Positions 53,600 to 64,000 of a stretch of 64,000 nt of DNA are shown piece by piece (position 1 is the first letter of the stretch; the number at the start of each line of letters is the position of its first letter). The position numbers and the translations under genes were made by a program. The stretch is from Roseiarcus sp963829505 (GTDB lineage: Bacteria > Pseudomonadota > Alphaproteobacteria > Rhizobiales > Beijerinckiaceae). The stretch is from assembly GCA_963829505.1 (NCBI GenBank), contig CAWHIL010000003.1:1708814-1772813 (forward strand), written 5' to 3'. The notes under the pieces are model-generated. The model was not told where the DNA came from. It saw only the letters and a list, made by a program, of their open reading frames with translations, and ran no database searches.

Positions 53600-54361
53600 T
53601 TAGACCGCTTCGCGCGGCTCGCGCTCACGACCGTGGCCGTGCTCGCGATCACGCTCGCGCGGCTCGCGACGCGGACGATGGGTGGAGGAATGGTCGGCCT
53701 CGGCCTGGCGCTTGTCCTGGGCCATCGGATCGTGCTCGAGGATCTCGCCCTTGAAGATCCAGACCTTGATGCCGCAGGTGCCGTAGGCGGTGTGAGCCGT
53801 CGCCGTGCCGTAGTCGACGTCGGCGCGCAGCGTGTGGAGCGGCACCCTGCCCTCGCGGTACCATTCGAGCCGGGCGATTTCCGCCCCGCCGAGGCGGCCC
53901 GAGCAGTTGATGCGGATGCCCTCGGCGCCGAGACGCATCGCCGACTGGACGGCGCGCTTCATCGCCCGGCGGAACGCCACGCGGCGCTCGAGCTGCTGGG
54001 CGATCGACTCGGCGACGAGCGTCGCGTCCACCTCGGGCTTTCTGACTTCGACGATGTTAATCGCGACTTCCGAATTGGTGAGCTTGGCGACCTGCTTGCG
54101 CAGCTTGTCGATATCGGCGCCCTTCTTGCCGATGACCACGCCCGGGCGCGCCGAGTGGATGTTGACCCGGGCCTTCTTGTGCGGCCGCTCGATGACGATC
54201 TTCGAGATCGCCGCCTGCTTCAGACCCTTCGACAGGACCTCGCGGATCTTCATGTCCTCGTGCAGCAGCTTGCCATACTCGTTCTTGCCGGCGAACCAGC
54301 GGGAATCCCATGTCCGGTTGACGCCGAGGCGCAGCCCGATCGGATTGATCTTCTGACCCAT
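53600..54361 (-). CDS. rpsC: Small-subunit ribosomal protein uS3
   Basis: A 253-residue protein. KH domain with VVIGKKGADIDKLRKQVAKLTNSEV and C-domain with GIRINCSGRLGGAEIARLEWYREGRVPLHTLRADVDYG. The last ~35 residues are a charged Arg/Glu/His tail (REPRERDREHGHGREREPREAV), longer than in E. coli but common in Rhizobiales. Confidence 0.96.
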   Translation of the reverse strand: MGQKINPIGLRLGVNRTWDSRWFAGKNEYGKLLHEDMKIREVLSKGLKQAAISKIVIERPHKKARVNIHSARPGVVIGKKGADIDKLRKQVAKLTNSEVAINIVEVRKPEVDATLVAESIAQQLERRVAFRRAMKRAVQSAMRLGAEGIRINCSGRLGGAEIARLEWYREGRVPLHTLRADVDYGTATAHTAYGTCGIKVWIFKGEILEHDPMAQDKRQAEADHSSTHRPRREPRERDREHGHGREREPREAV

Positions 54362-54372
54362 CCTTGCCTCCT

Positions 54373-54762
54373 TCAGGCGGCTTTGGCTTCGTCGGCGACT
54401 TCGCGCACGACGATGGTGATGTTGGAAAACGGCTTTTCGATTCGCCCGGCGCGACCGCGGGCGCGCGCCGCGAAGCGCTTCATGACCATGTCCTTGCCGA
54501 CCCAGGCCTCGGCGACCACGAGATCGTCGACGTCGAGGTCATGGTTGTTCTCGGCGTTGGCGACCGCCGACTCGAGCGCCTTCTTCACCTCGACCGAGAT
54601 CCGCTTGCGCGAAAACTCGAGGTCGGCGAGCGCGGTCGCCACCTTCTTGCCGCGGATGAGCTGGGCGAGCAGGTTCAGCTTCTGCGGACTGACGCGCAGC
54701 ATGCGGACGGTCGCCTTCGCCTCGTTGTCCGCAAGACGGCGCGGATTGGCTTGCTTGGACAT
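54373..54762 (-). CDS. rplV: Large-subunit ribosomal protein uL22
   Basis: A 129-residue tunnel-lining protein: VRMLRVSPQKLNLLAQLIRGKKVATALADLEFSRKR and the beta-hairpin MKRFAARARGRAGRIEKPFSNITIVV. Complete. Confidence 0.97.
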   Translation of the reverse strand: MSKQANPRRLADNEAKATVRMLRVSPQKLNLLAQLIRGKKVATALADLEFSRKRISVEVKKALESAVANAENNHDLDVDDLVVAEAWVGKDMVMKRFAARARGRAGRIEKPFSNITIVVREVADEAKAA

Positions 54763-54765
54763 GCG

Positions 54766-55044
54766 TTACGCCCTCTTCGCCTTCTTGTCGGCGGCGTGGC
54801 CGTGGAACGTGCGGGTCGGCGCGAACTCGCCGAACTTGTGGCCGATCATCTCCTCGGACACCATCACCGGAATGTGCTTGTGGCCGTTGTAGACGCCGAA
54901 GGTGAGACCGACGAACTGCGGCAGGATGGTCGACCTGCGGCTCCAGATCTTGATGACCTCGGAGCGGCCCGAACCGCGTGCGGCGTCAGCCTTCTTCAAG
55001 AGATAGCCGTCGATGAACGGCCCCTTCCAGATCGAGCGCGTCAT
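54766..55044 (-). CDS. rpsS: Small-subunit ribosomal protein uS19
   Basis: A 92-residue 30S head protein: RSIWKGPFIDGYLLKKAD, IKIWSRRSTILPQFVGLTFGVYNGHKHIPVMVSEEMIGHKFGEFAPTRTFHGHAADKK. Complete. Confidence 0.97.
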   Translation of the reverse strand: MTRSIWKGPFIDGYLLKKADAARGSGRSEVIKIWSRRSTILPQFVGLTFGVYNGHKHIPVMVSEEMIGHKFGEFAPTRTFHGHAADKKAKRA

Positions 55045-55047
55045 GGC

Positions 55048-55887
55048 TCAGCCCTTCTTCTTGCGCGCGTGCCGCGAGGCGACGATGAACTTGTCGGTGG
55101 ACTTGTTGCTGCGGGTCTTGCGGCCCTTGGTCGGCTTGCCCCACGGCGTGACGGGATGACGGCCGCCGGAGGTGCGGCCCTCGCCGCCGCCATGGGGATG
55201 GTCGACGGGGTTCATGGTGACGCCGCGGTTGTGCGGACGGTGGCCGAGCCAGCGATTGCGGCCGGCCTTGCCGAGGGAAGAGTTCATGTGGTCGGGATTG
55301 GACACCGCGCCGATCGAGGCGAAGCACTGGCCGTGGATCAGCCGCTGCTCGCCGGAATTGAGCCTCAGCGAGACGTAGCCCTGATCGCGGCCGACAATCT
55401 GGGCGTAGGCGCCGGCGGAGCGGGCGATCGCGCCGCCCTTGCCTATCTTCATCTCGACATTGTGGACGATCGTGCCGACAGGGATGCTGGCGAGCGGCAT
55501 GGCGTTGCCGGGCTTCACGTCGACCTGCTGGCCCGACACGACCTCGTCGCCGACCGAAAGACGCTGGGGCGCGATGATGTAGGCCTGCTCGCCGTCGGCG
55601 TATTTGACGAGCGCGATGAAGCTCGTGCGGTTCGGGTCGTACTCGAGGCGCTCGACCTTGGCCGGCATGTCGAGCTTGCGCCGCTTGAAGTCGACGATGC
55701 GGTAGGACTGCTTGTGGCCGCCGCCGCGGAAACGCACGGTGACGCGGCCGTGATTGTTGCGCCCGCCCTTCTCCGCCTTGCCGACGGTCAAGGCCTTGAC
55801 CGGCTTGCCCTTGTAGAGCTCGCTGCGGTCGACGATGGCCAATTGGCGCAGGCCAGGCGTCATCGGCTTGTAAGTCTTGAGAGCCAT
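55048..55887 (-). CDS. rplB: Large-subunit ribosomal protein uL2
   Basis: A 279-residue protein important for peptidyl transfer and subunit joining; conserved SAGAYAQIVGRDQGYVSLRLNSGEQR and the GVTMNPVDHPHGGGEGRTSGGRHPVTPWGKPTKG loop with its key histidine. Complete. Confidence 0.97.
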   Translation of the reverse strand: MALKTYKPMTPGLRQLAIVDRSELYKGKPVKALTVGKAEKGGRNNHGRVTVRFRGGGHKQSYRIVDFKRRKLDMPAKVERLEYDPNRTSFIALVKYADGEQAYIIAPQRLSVGDEVVSGQQVDVKPGNAMPLASIPVGTIVHNVEMKIGKGGAIARSAGAYAQIVGRDQGYVSLRLNSGEQRLIHGQCFASIGAVSNPDHMNSSLGKAGRNRWLGHRPHNRGVTMNPVDHPHGGGEGRTSGGRHPVTPWGKPTKGRKTRSNKSTDKFIVASRHARKKKG

Positions 55888-55900
55888 GGTCCTAAGGTCC

Positions 55901-56197
55901 TTACAATCCGGTGGTCACGTCGATGCGGTCGCCGTCGCGAAGCGTGACGATCGCCTTCTTCATGTCCTGCTGCCGGCCACGAACGCCGCGGAACGCCTTG
56001 GTCTTGCCCTTGCGCACCAGCGTGTTGACCGCGGTCACCTTGACGTCGAACAACTTTTCGACGGCAGCCTTGATCTGCGGCTTCGTGGCGTCGCGCGCGA
56101 CCCTGAACACGAACTGGTTGCTTTCCGACGCAACCGTCGCCTTCTCGGTGATCACCGGGGCGACGATCGTATCGTAGTGACGAGCGTCCTTGGTCAT
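55901..56197 (-). CDS. rplW: Large-subunit ribosomal protein uL23
   Basis: A 98-residue exit-site protein, docking point for trigger factor and SRP: HYDTIVAPVITEKATVASESNQFVFRVARDATKPQIKAAVEKLFDVKVTAVNTL. Overlaps the rplD stop by 4 bases. Confidence 0.96.
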   Translation of the reverse strand: MTKDARHYDTIVAPVITEKATVASESNQFVFRVARDATKPQIKAAVEKLFDVKVTAVNTLVRKGKTKAFRGVRGRQQDMKKAIVTLRDGDRIDVTTGL

Positions 56198-56814
56198 TTG
56201 AACCGCGCCTCCAGCGCTTCGATCGCGCCCCTGGTCAGGACGAGCTTCTCGCGGCGCATGATGTCGTAAACGTTGATGCCCTGGATCGGCAGCACGTCGA
56301 TCTGGGGGAGGTTGCGGGCGGCGGCGGCGAACTTCTCGTGGACGGCGGCGCCGTCGATGATGAGGGCGTTGCCGATCGCCGCCCTGGCGAACGACTCGCG
56401 CAGTATCTTTGTCTTGCCTTCGGACAGCTCCGCCTTGTCCCAAACCACGAGGCCGCCGGCGCGGACCTTCGCCGAAAGCGCGTGGCGCAGCGCAAGCGCG
56501 CGCACCTTCTTCGGCAGGTCATGCTCGTGGCTGCGCACGACCGGCCCCATCGCCCGGCCGCCGCCGCGGAACTGCGGCACGCGGGCCGAGCCATGACGGG
56601 CGCCGCCGGTGCCCTTCTGCTTGTACATCTTCTTGCCGGTGCGGTGGATGTCCGCGCGGCCGAGGGTCTTGTGGTCGCCGCTCTGGCGCTTGGCGAGCTG
56701 CCAGCGCACCATGCGAGCGATGAGATCGGCGCGCGGCTCGAGGCCGAAGATCGCGTCGTCGAGCTCGACCGAGCCCGCGGCTGCGCCGTCTACCGACGTC
56801 ATGTCGAATTTCAT
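56194..56814 (-). CDS. rplD: Large-subunit ribosomal protein uL4
   Basis: A 206-residue protein; the extended tunnel loop GRADIHRTGKKMYKQKGTGGARHGSARVPQFRGGGRAMGP is conserved. In E. coli it represses its own S10 operon. Start MKFDMTSVDG at 56814; a GTG at 56823 overlapping the rplC stop is an alternative. Confidence 0.96.
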   Translation of the reverse strand: MKFDMTSVDGAAAGSVELDDAIFGLEPRADLIARMVRWQLAKRQSGDHKTLGRADIHRTGKKMYKQKGTGGARHGSARVPQFRGGGRAMGPVVRSHEHDLPKKVRALALRHALSAKVRAGGLVVWDKAELSEGKTKILRESFARAAIGNALIIDGAAVHEKFAAAARNLPQIDVLPIQGINVYDIMRREKLVLTRGAIEALEARFK

Positions 56815-56819
56815 GACCG

Positions 56820-57536
56820 TCACTCTCCCTTCGGCGCGTCGGCCGGCGCGCCCGCCTGCTCGTGAATTCGGAACTTGCCGGGGACGGGCGCATCCTTCGG
56901 CAGCGGCTTCTTCACCGCGTCGCGCACCGCGATCCATCCGCCCGCGTTGCCCGGCACAGAGCCCTGGACCAGGATCAGCCCGCGCTCGACATCGGTCTGC
57001 ACGACCTTGAGGTTCTGGGTGGTCACCCTGTCGACGCCCATGTGACCCGCCATCTTCTTGTTCTTCCAGGTCTTGCCCGGGTCCTGGCGGCCGCCGGTGG
57101 AGCCGTGCGAGCGATGCGAGACCGACACGCCGTGGGTGGCGCGCAGGCCGCCGAAGTTCCAGCGCTTCATCGGGCCGGCGAAACCCTTGCCGATCGTCAC
57201 GCCGGTGACGTCGACATATTGGCCGACGGCGAAATGGTCGGCGGTGATCTCGGCGCCGACGGGGATGAGCTTGTCCTCCGCCACCCGGAACTCGGCGAGG
57301 CGCAGTTTCGGCTCGACGTTCGCGACCGCGAACCGGCCGCGCTCGGCCTTGGAGACGTTCTTCACCTTGGCCTTTCCGATGCCGAGCTGAAGCGCGGTGT
57401 AGCCGTTCTTCTCCTGCGTGCGATGGGCGACGACCTGACAGCCCTCGACGTGAAGAACGGTCACCGGGACGTGCTCGCCCGCGTCGGTGAAGACGCGCGA
57501 CATGCCCAGCTTCTTAGCGATGATGCCTGAACGCAT
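56820..57536 (-). CDS. rplC: Large-subunit ribosomal protein uL3
   Basis: A 238-residue protein: SGIIAKKLGMSRVF, VTIGKGFAGPMKRWNFGGLRATHGVSVSHRSHGSTGGRQDPGKTWKNKKMAGHMG, the long loop that reaches the peptidyl-transferase centre and carries a methylatable glutamine in the GGRQDP motif. Start at 57536. Confidence 0.97.
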   Translation of the reverse strand: MRSGIIAKKLGMSRVFTDAGEHVPVTVLHVEGCQVVAHRTQEKNGYTALQLGIGKAKVKNVSKAERGRFAVANVEPKLRLAEFRVAEDKLIPVGAEITADHFAVGQYVDVTGVTIGKGFAGPMKRWNFGGLRATHGVSVSHRSHGSTGGRQDPGKTWKNKKMAGHMGVDRVTTQNLKVVQTDVERGLILVQGSVPGNAGGWIAVRDAVKKPLPKDAPVPGKFRIHEQAGAPADAPKGE

Positions 57537-57597
57537 TGGCGATGATCCTTCGAGGGCGCTTGGCGATTGGATCCGCATGGGCGCCCGACAAATCCCT

Positions 57598-57906
<309 letters not shown>

Positions 57907-57972
57907 GCTCTATTTCCTTGCCGGCGCGGACGAGGCGGCGAAGCCGCCCCATCCCCTTTCCGTATCCGCTTC

Positions 57973-59163
<1,191 letters not shown>

Positions 59164-59210
59164 AACCGAACTCCTTTCGAGGCCCTATCCTTGAACGCGG
59201 GGCGAGGCGC

Positions 59211-61286
<2,076 letters not shown>

Positions 61287-61319
61287 GATCCTGATTCCGA
61301 TTCCCTGGACGACCGCCGC

Positions 61320-61790
61320 TTACCAGCGGTAGTGGGCGAAGGCGCGGTTCGCCTCCGCCATGCGGTGGGTGTCCTCGCGCTTCTTGACCGCGGCGCCGCG
61401 ATTGTTCGACGCGTCCAGGAGCTCGGCCGACAGGCGGTCGACCATCGTCTTGTCGTTGCGGTCGCGCGCGGCCGTGATGATCCAGCGGATCGCCAGCGCC
61501 TGACGGCGGTCGGTGCGAACCTCGACGGGAACCTGGTAGGTCGCGCCGCCGACGCGGCGGGAGCGAACCTCTACAGCCGGCGCGACGTTGTCGAGCGCCT
61601 GCTTGAACACGGCGAGCGGATCGCTCTTGACCTTCGCCTCGACGCCGTCGAGAGCGCCGTAGACGATCTTCTCGGCGACCGACTTCTTGCCCTCGTACAT
61701 GATCGTGTTCATGAACTTCGCCACGACGATGTCGCCGTATTTGGCGTCGGGAATGATCTCGCGCTTTTCTGCGCGGTGTCGGCGTGACAT
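61320..61790 (-). CDS. rpsG: Small-subunit ribosomal protein uS7
   Basis: A 156-residue protein that nucleates the 30S head: MSRRHRAEKREIIPDAKYGDIVVAKFMNTIMYEGKKSVAEKIVYGALD, EVRSRRVGGATYQVPVEVR, NRAFAHYRW end. Complete. Confidence 0.97.
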   Translation of the reverse strand: MSRRHRAEKREIIPDAKYGDIVVAKFMNTIMYEGKKSVAEKIVYGALDGVEAKVKSDPLAVFKQALDNVAPAVEVRSRRVGGATYQVPVEVRTDRRQALAIRWIITAARDRNDKTMVDRLSAELLDASNNRGAAVKKREDTHRMAEANRAFAHYRW

Positions 61791-61899
61791 GGCCTGACTC
61801 TCTCTTCGTCTTAGGCCGGCGAACCGGCCTTCGGATGAAACTCTGGATCCCCGGATCTTCGCTCCGCTCCGTCCGGGGATGACCTTCGCTACGCTCAGG

Positions 61900-62271
61900 T
61901 CACTTCGGCCGCTTCGCGCCGTACTTCGAGCGGCGCTGCTTGCGGTCCTTGACGCCCTGCGTGTCGAGCACGCCGCGCAGGATGTGATAGCGGACGCCCG
62001 GCAGATCCTTGACGCGGCCGCCGCGGATCATGACGACCGAGTGCTCCTGAAGGTTGTGGCCTTCGCCGGGAATGTAGCCGATGACCTCGAAGCCGTTGGT
62101 CAGGCGCACCTTGGCGACCTTGCGCAAGGCCGAGTTCGGCTTCTTGGGGGTCGTAGTGTAGACGCGCGTGCAGACGCCCCGCTTCTGCGGGCTCGCCTGG
62201 AGGTGGCGGGCCTTCTCGCGGTAGGTCTTGGGTTGCCGCGGCTTGCGGATCAACTGGCTAATCGTCGGCAT
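61900..62271 (-). CDS. rpsL: Small-subunit ribosomal protein uS12
   Basis: A 123-residue decoding-site protein: TISQLIRKPRQPKTYREKARHLQASPQKRGVCTRVYTTTPKKPNSALRKVAKVRL and PGEGHNLQEHSVVMIRGGRVKDLPGVRYHILRG. The lysine in TTTPKKPNSALRK is the one changed in streptomycin resistance and is wild-type here. First gene of the whole supercluster. Confidence 0.98.
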   Translation of the reverse strand: MPTISQLIRKPRQPKTYREKARHLQASPQKRGVCTRVYTTTPKKPNSALRKVAKVRLTNGFEVIGYIPGEGHNLQEHSVVMIRGGRVKDLPGVRYHILRGVLDTQGVKDRKQRRSKYGAKRPK

Positions 62272-62797
62272 GTCGAGCCCTTAAGATTCCCGTATCCGGC
62301 GCCGGCCGCGAGGCCGGCAAAAAACTCTCGTCAGCGGCCCGCGCCCGGATTGCCCAACGCGCGAAGCCGACAGCGCCCATAAACCCTTCCGGGTTCGGGC
62401 GCCGCCAAAAGCAGAGGACCACGAGGGAGCCCCGCGATCTTGCCAAACAGAACCGGCCCCTCGGGGCCGGAGATGCTCGTCGATGATCGTCAGTGTTTAG
62501 AGCCGGTGGGTACGGGACGTGGCGTCCTGTACAGCGAAGCCCTACGACCTGCCGAAAGCGCGCGGAACATATTCAGGGCGCCTCCGAACGTCAACCCTTT
62601 TTTTCCGGCGGCGCCGAGGCGTCGCCGCGCCTGGAATCTTCAGGCCGAAACGCGCCTCCAAAAGGCGAAGTCGAGCGCCCTGCCCTTGGGTCGCCGGGTT
62701 CGCCCAAGCGGCCGCGAATCGAAGCTTGCCTCCCGTCAGAAAAGACGATAGAGGCCGCGCTCCCGCCCCGGTGCAGGTTTTTCCGGAAGTGCGGTTC
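62272..62797. other. Leader and promoter region of the str-S10-spc cluster
   Basis: About 525 bases with no supported gene. It should hold the promoter of rpsL and a leader. A perfect GC hairpin (CCGGCCCC/GGGGCCGG, 62453-62470) lies in the putative leader. An open frame on the minus strand near 62600-62884 is antisense to the tRNA and typical of false calls. Confidence 0.5.
62453..62470. promoter_or_regulatory. Hairpin in the rpsL leader
   Basis: CCGGCCCC-TC-GGGGCCGG, an 8-bp stem 180-200 bases upstream of rpsL. On the rpsL strand TTCTGTTTGG follows, so it could act as a weak terminator or attenuator. Confidence 0.4.
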
Positions 62798-62874
62798 GCG
62801 CCCGTAGCTCAGCTGGATAGAGCACCAGACTACGAATCTGGGGGTCAGGAGTTCGAATCTCTTCGGGCGCGCCA
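62798..62874 (+). tRNA. tRNA-Arg (anticodon ACG)
   Basis: A complete 77-base tRNA with encoded CCA: acceptor GCGCCCG/CGGGCGC, D-arm from AGCTCAGCTGGATAGAGC, anticodon stem CCAGA/TCTGG with loop CTACGAA (anticodon ACG, read as ICG after deamination), variable GGGTC, and T-arm AGGAGTTCGAATCTCTT. An IS630-like element lies ~100 bp downstream. Confidence 0.95.
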
Positions 62875-62911
62875 GCAAAACCAATGGATTAACACAACTC
62901 CCCTCGTTACA

Positions 62912-62940
62912 TGCTTCCCAGTTTCACGAATTGGGAAGCA
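62912..62940. repeat. Inverted repeat downstream of tRNA-Arg
   Basis: TGCTTCCCA and TGGGAAGCA, a 9-bp inverted repeat with an 11-base gap; no T-run. A third GGGAAGC follows at about 62943. It could be a remnant of an integration site next to the tRNA. Confidence 0.4.
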
Positions 62941-62970
62941 CATGGGAAGCGAGCGGTCGCATCGATGCCC

Positions 62971-63980
62971 AGTTAGAGCGCGATCTGGTTAGGCGGAAGC
63001 ATATCCTGCGTTCTTGAAGATAGTTTGCGCATTCTGTTGGCGTGAAGCAGTCGAGCAGGGCGCCGATGGTTCGCCAGGTGTCTTCGATTGTCCGCGCGTC
63101 GGCCTTGCGCAGAAGGGTCTTCATTTTGGCGAAGGCCTGCTCGATCGGATTGAGGTCTGGCGAGTAGGCGGGCAGGAAGAAGAGCTTGGCTTTGGCCGCG
63201 CGGATGGCTGGCGCGAACGGCGCGGCTCTTATGGCTGCCGAGGTTGTCCATGACGACGATGTCGCCCTGCGCGAGGACCGGGACGAGAACCTGCTCGACA
63301 TAGGCGCGGAAGCTTGCGCCATTGATCGGCCCGTCGATGACGCAGGGCGCGGTCAGCCGGTCGCAGCGCAAAGCCGCCAGGAACGTGAGGGTCCGCCATC
63401 GGCCGAACGGCGCTTTGGCGACGAGGCGTTGGCCTCTGGCGCATCGGCCATGGGTGCGCGTCATGTTGGTCTTGGCCCAGGTCTCGTCGATGAAGACAAG
63501 CCGTCGCTTGGATCGATCGACGGCCTGACGCGCCTTCCATCGCTCACGCCGCCTGGCGACGTCCGGCCGGTCCTGTTCGGAGGCGCGAAGGCTTTTTTTG
63601 AACGTCACGCCTTCATGCTGGAGAAAATTCCAAAGCGCGATAGTAGCTGACCAGCCAGGCCGCGGTCGGCGAGTTCCTTGAGCAGAGCCCGCAGCGTGAG
63701 ATCCGGCTTCTCGGCGATCCGCGCCAGAACCCAATCTCGCTCGCGCGCCACAAGGTAAGGCCTGTCGCCCGCCGATCTTCAGCGCCGCCGGACTGCCGAC
63801 GGCGCGCTGGCGCTGCGACCACTTCACGACGCTCGCGACGCTGACCATGAACGTCTTGGCCACCAATCGGCACGACTGGCCCGCCGCCACCGCCGCAACC
63901 ACCCGCTCCCGCAGGTCCAAAGAATAGGCTCGAGCCATCCATGCTGGCCTCCAACCCCAGCCAGCAGCTTAAATCTAACT
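62971..63980 (-). mobile_element. IS630-like insertion sequence, about 1.0 kb
   Basis: One IS630/Tc1-type transposase gene fills it. The ends are tentatively set by the inverted heptamer AGTTAGA (62971-62977) and TCTAACT (63974-63980). The transposase gene has several frameshifts, so the copy looks inactive as written. Boundaries are approximate. Confidence 0.65.
62989..63938 (-). pseudogene. IS630-like transposase with five one-base insertions
   Basis: Reading across frames restores a 314-residue transposase: N-terminal HTH (ARAYSLDLRERVVAAVAAGQSCRLVAKTF), GDRPYLVARERDWVLARIAEKPDLTLRALLKELADRGLA in a second frame, VSYYALWNFLQHEGVTFKKS across two further junctions, the DDE core with VFIDETWAKTNM and VVMDNLGSHK, then LFFLPAYSPDLNPIEQAFAKMK in another frame (third acidic residue E), ending CANYLQNAGYASA. 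Length 950 = 3 x 315 + 5, which fits exactly five surplus bases. Confidence 0.8.
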
Positions 63981-64000
63981 CGCGCCCCTTTGGGAATCTG

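Noticed and set aside
62591..62884. Minus-strand frame with RPKRFELLTPRFVVWC
   Set aside because: It is antisense to tRNA-Arg; this peptide is a familiar false call.

Overview
The window is high-GC alphaproteobacterial chromosome, most likely order Hyphomicrobiales (Rhizobiales), possibly the Beijerinckiaceae/Methylocystaceae side. The order call rests on markers typical of that group: Usg, DUF2093, DUF6163, an LdtR-type MarR regulator next to an L,D-transpeptidase, a short adenylate kinase behind secY, and REP-like repeats of the 'gcgagcgaagcg ... cgcttcgctcctcgc' type. The genus is inference only.

Layout. (1) 1-4431: a cell-surface glycan modification cluster with two DegT-like aminotransferases (one cut by the window edge, one frameshifted), a FemAB/GNAT-like acyltransferase, a methyltransferase and a divergent sulfotransferase. 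(2) 4528-5102: an orphan HicA-like protein and usg. (3) 5719-11473: a leftward fatty-acid beta-oxidation operon (acyl-CoA dehydrogenase, a Gfa-like zinc protein, thiolase, FadJ-type bifunctional enzyme); the last two carry one-base frameshifts. (4) 11619-18772: DUF2093, rpsU, a TPR lipoprotein, accB-accC, a phospholipase-D-like protein, and a frameshifted molybdopterin oxidoreductase coupled to an OsmC protein. (5) 18886-22860: coaD, a 1.2 kb gene-free stretch with two copies of a repeat plus a REP hairpin, an ArsR regulator with a double-AHSA1 partner, a PNPOx-fold protein and a small membrane protein. (6) 22907-24850: an intact IS1202-like insertion sequence flanked by a 17-bp duplication, landed next to the -35 box of a brnT-brnA toxin-antitoxin operon. 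(7) 24852-44347: mixed housekeeping and accessory genes, including ettA, psiE, a cytosine deaminase-like amidohydrolase, a TPP enzyme, parDE, hrcA, an HdeD-like protein, ppdK, an MGH1-type glycosidase with an apparent CTG start, and the ldt-ldtR pair.

(8) 44522-62271 is the str-S10-spc ribosomal supercluster, all leftward: rpsL, rpsG, fusA, tuf, rpsJ, rplC, rplD, rplW, rplB, rpsS, rplV, rpsC, rplP, rpmC, rpsQ, rplN, rplX, rplE, rpsN, rpsH, rplF, rplR, rpsE, rpmD, rplO, secY, adk. After adk the expected rpsM-rpsK-rpoA-rplQ block is absent; translationally coupled 3-hydroxyisobutyryl-CoA hydrolase and DUF6163 genes follow, then ldtR and the transpeptidase. (9) 62798-64000: tRNA-Arg(ACG) followed by an IS630-like element whose transposase has five one-base insertions.

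I see no CRISPR array, phage module or large biosynthetic system. The most unusual features are the IS1202-like/brnTA junction, the ArsR operator that covers its own start codon, the rewired end of the spc operon, and a strongly insertion-biased set of frameshifts confined to dispensable genes, which is either sequence error or real decay.
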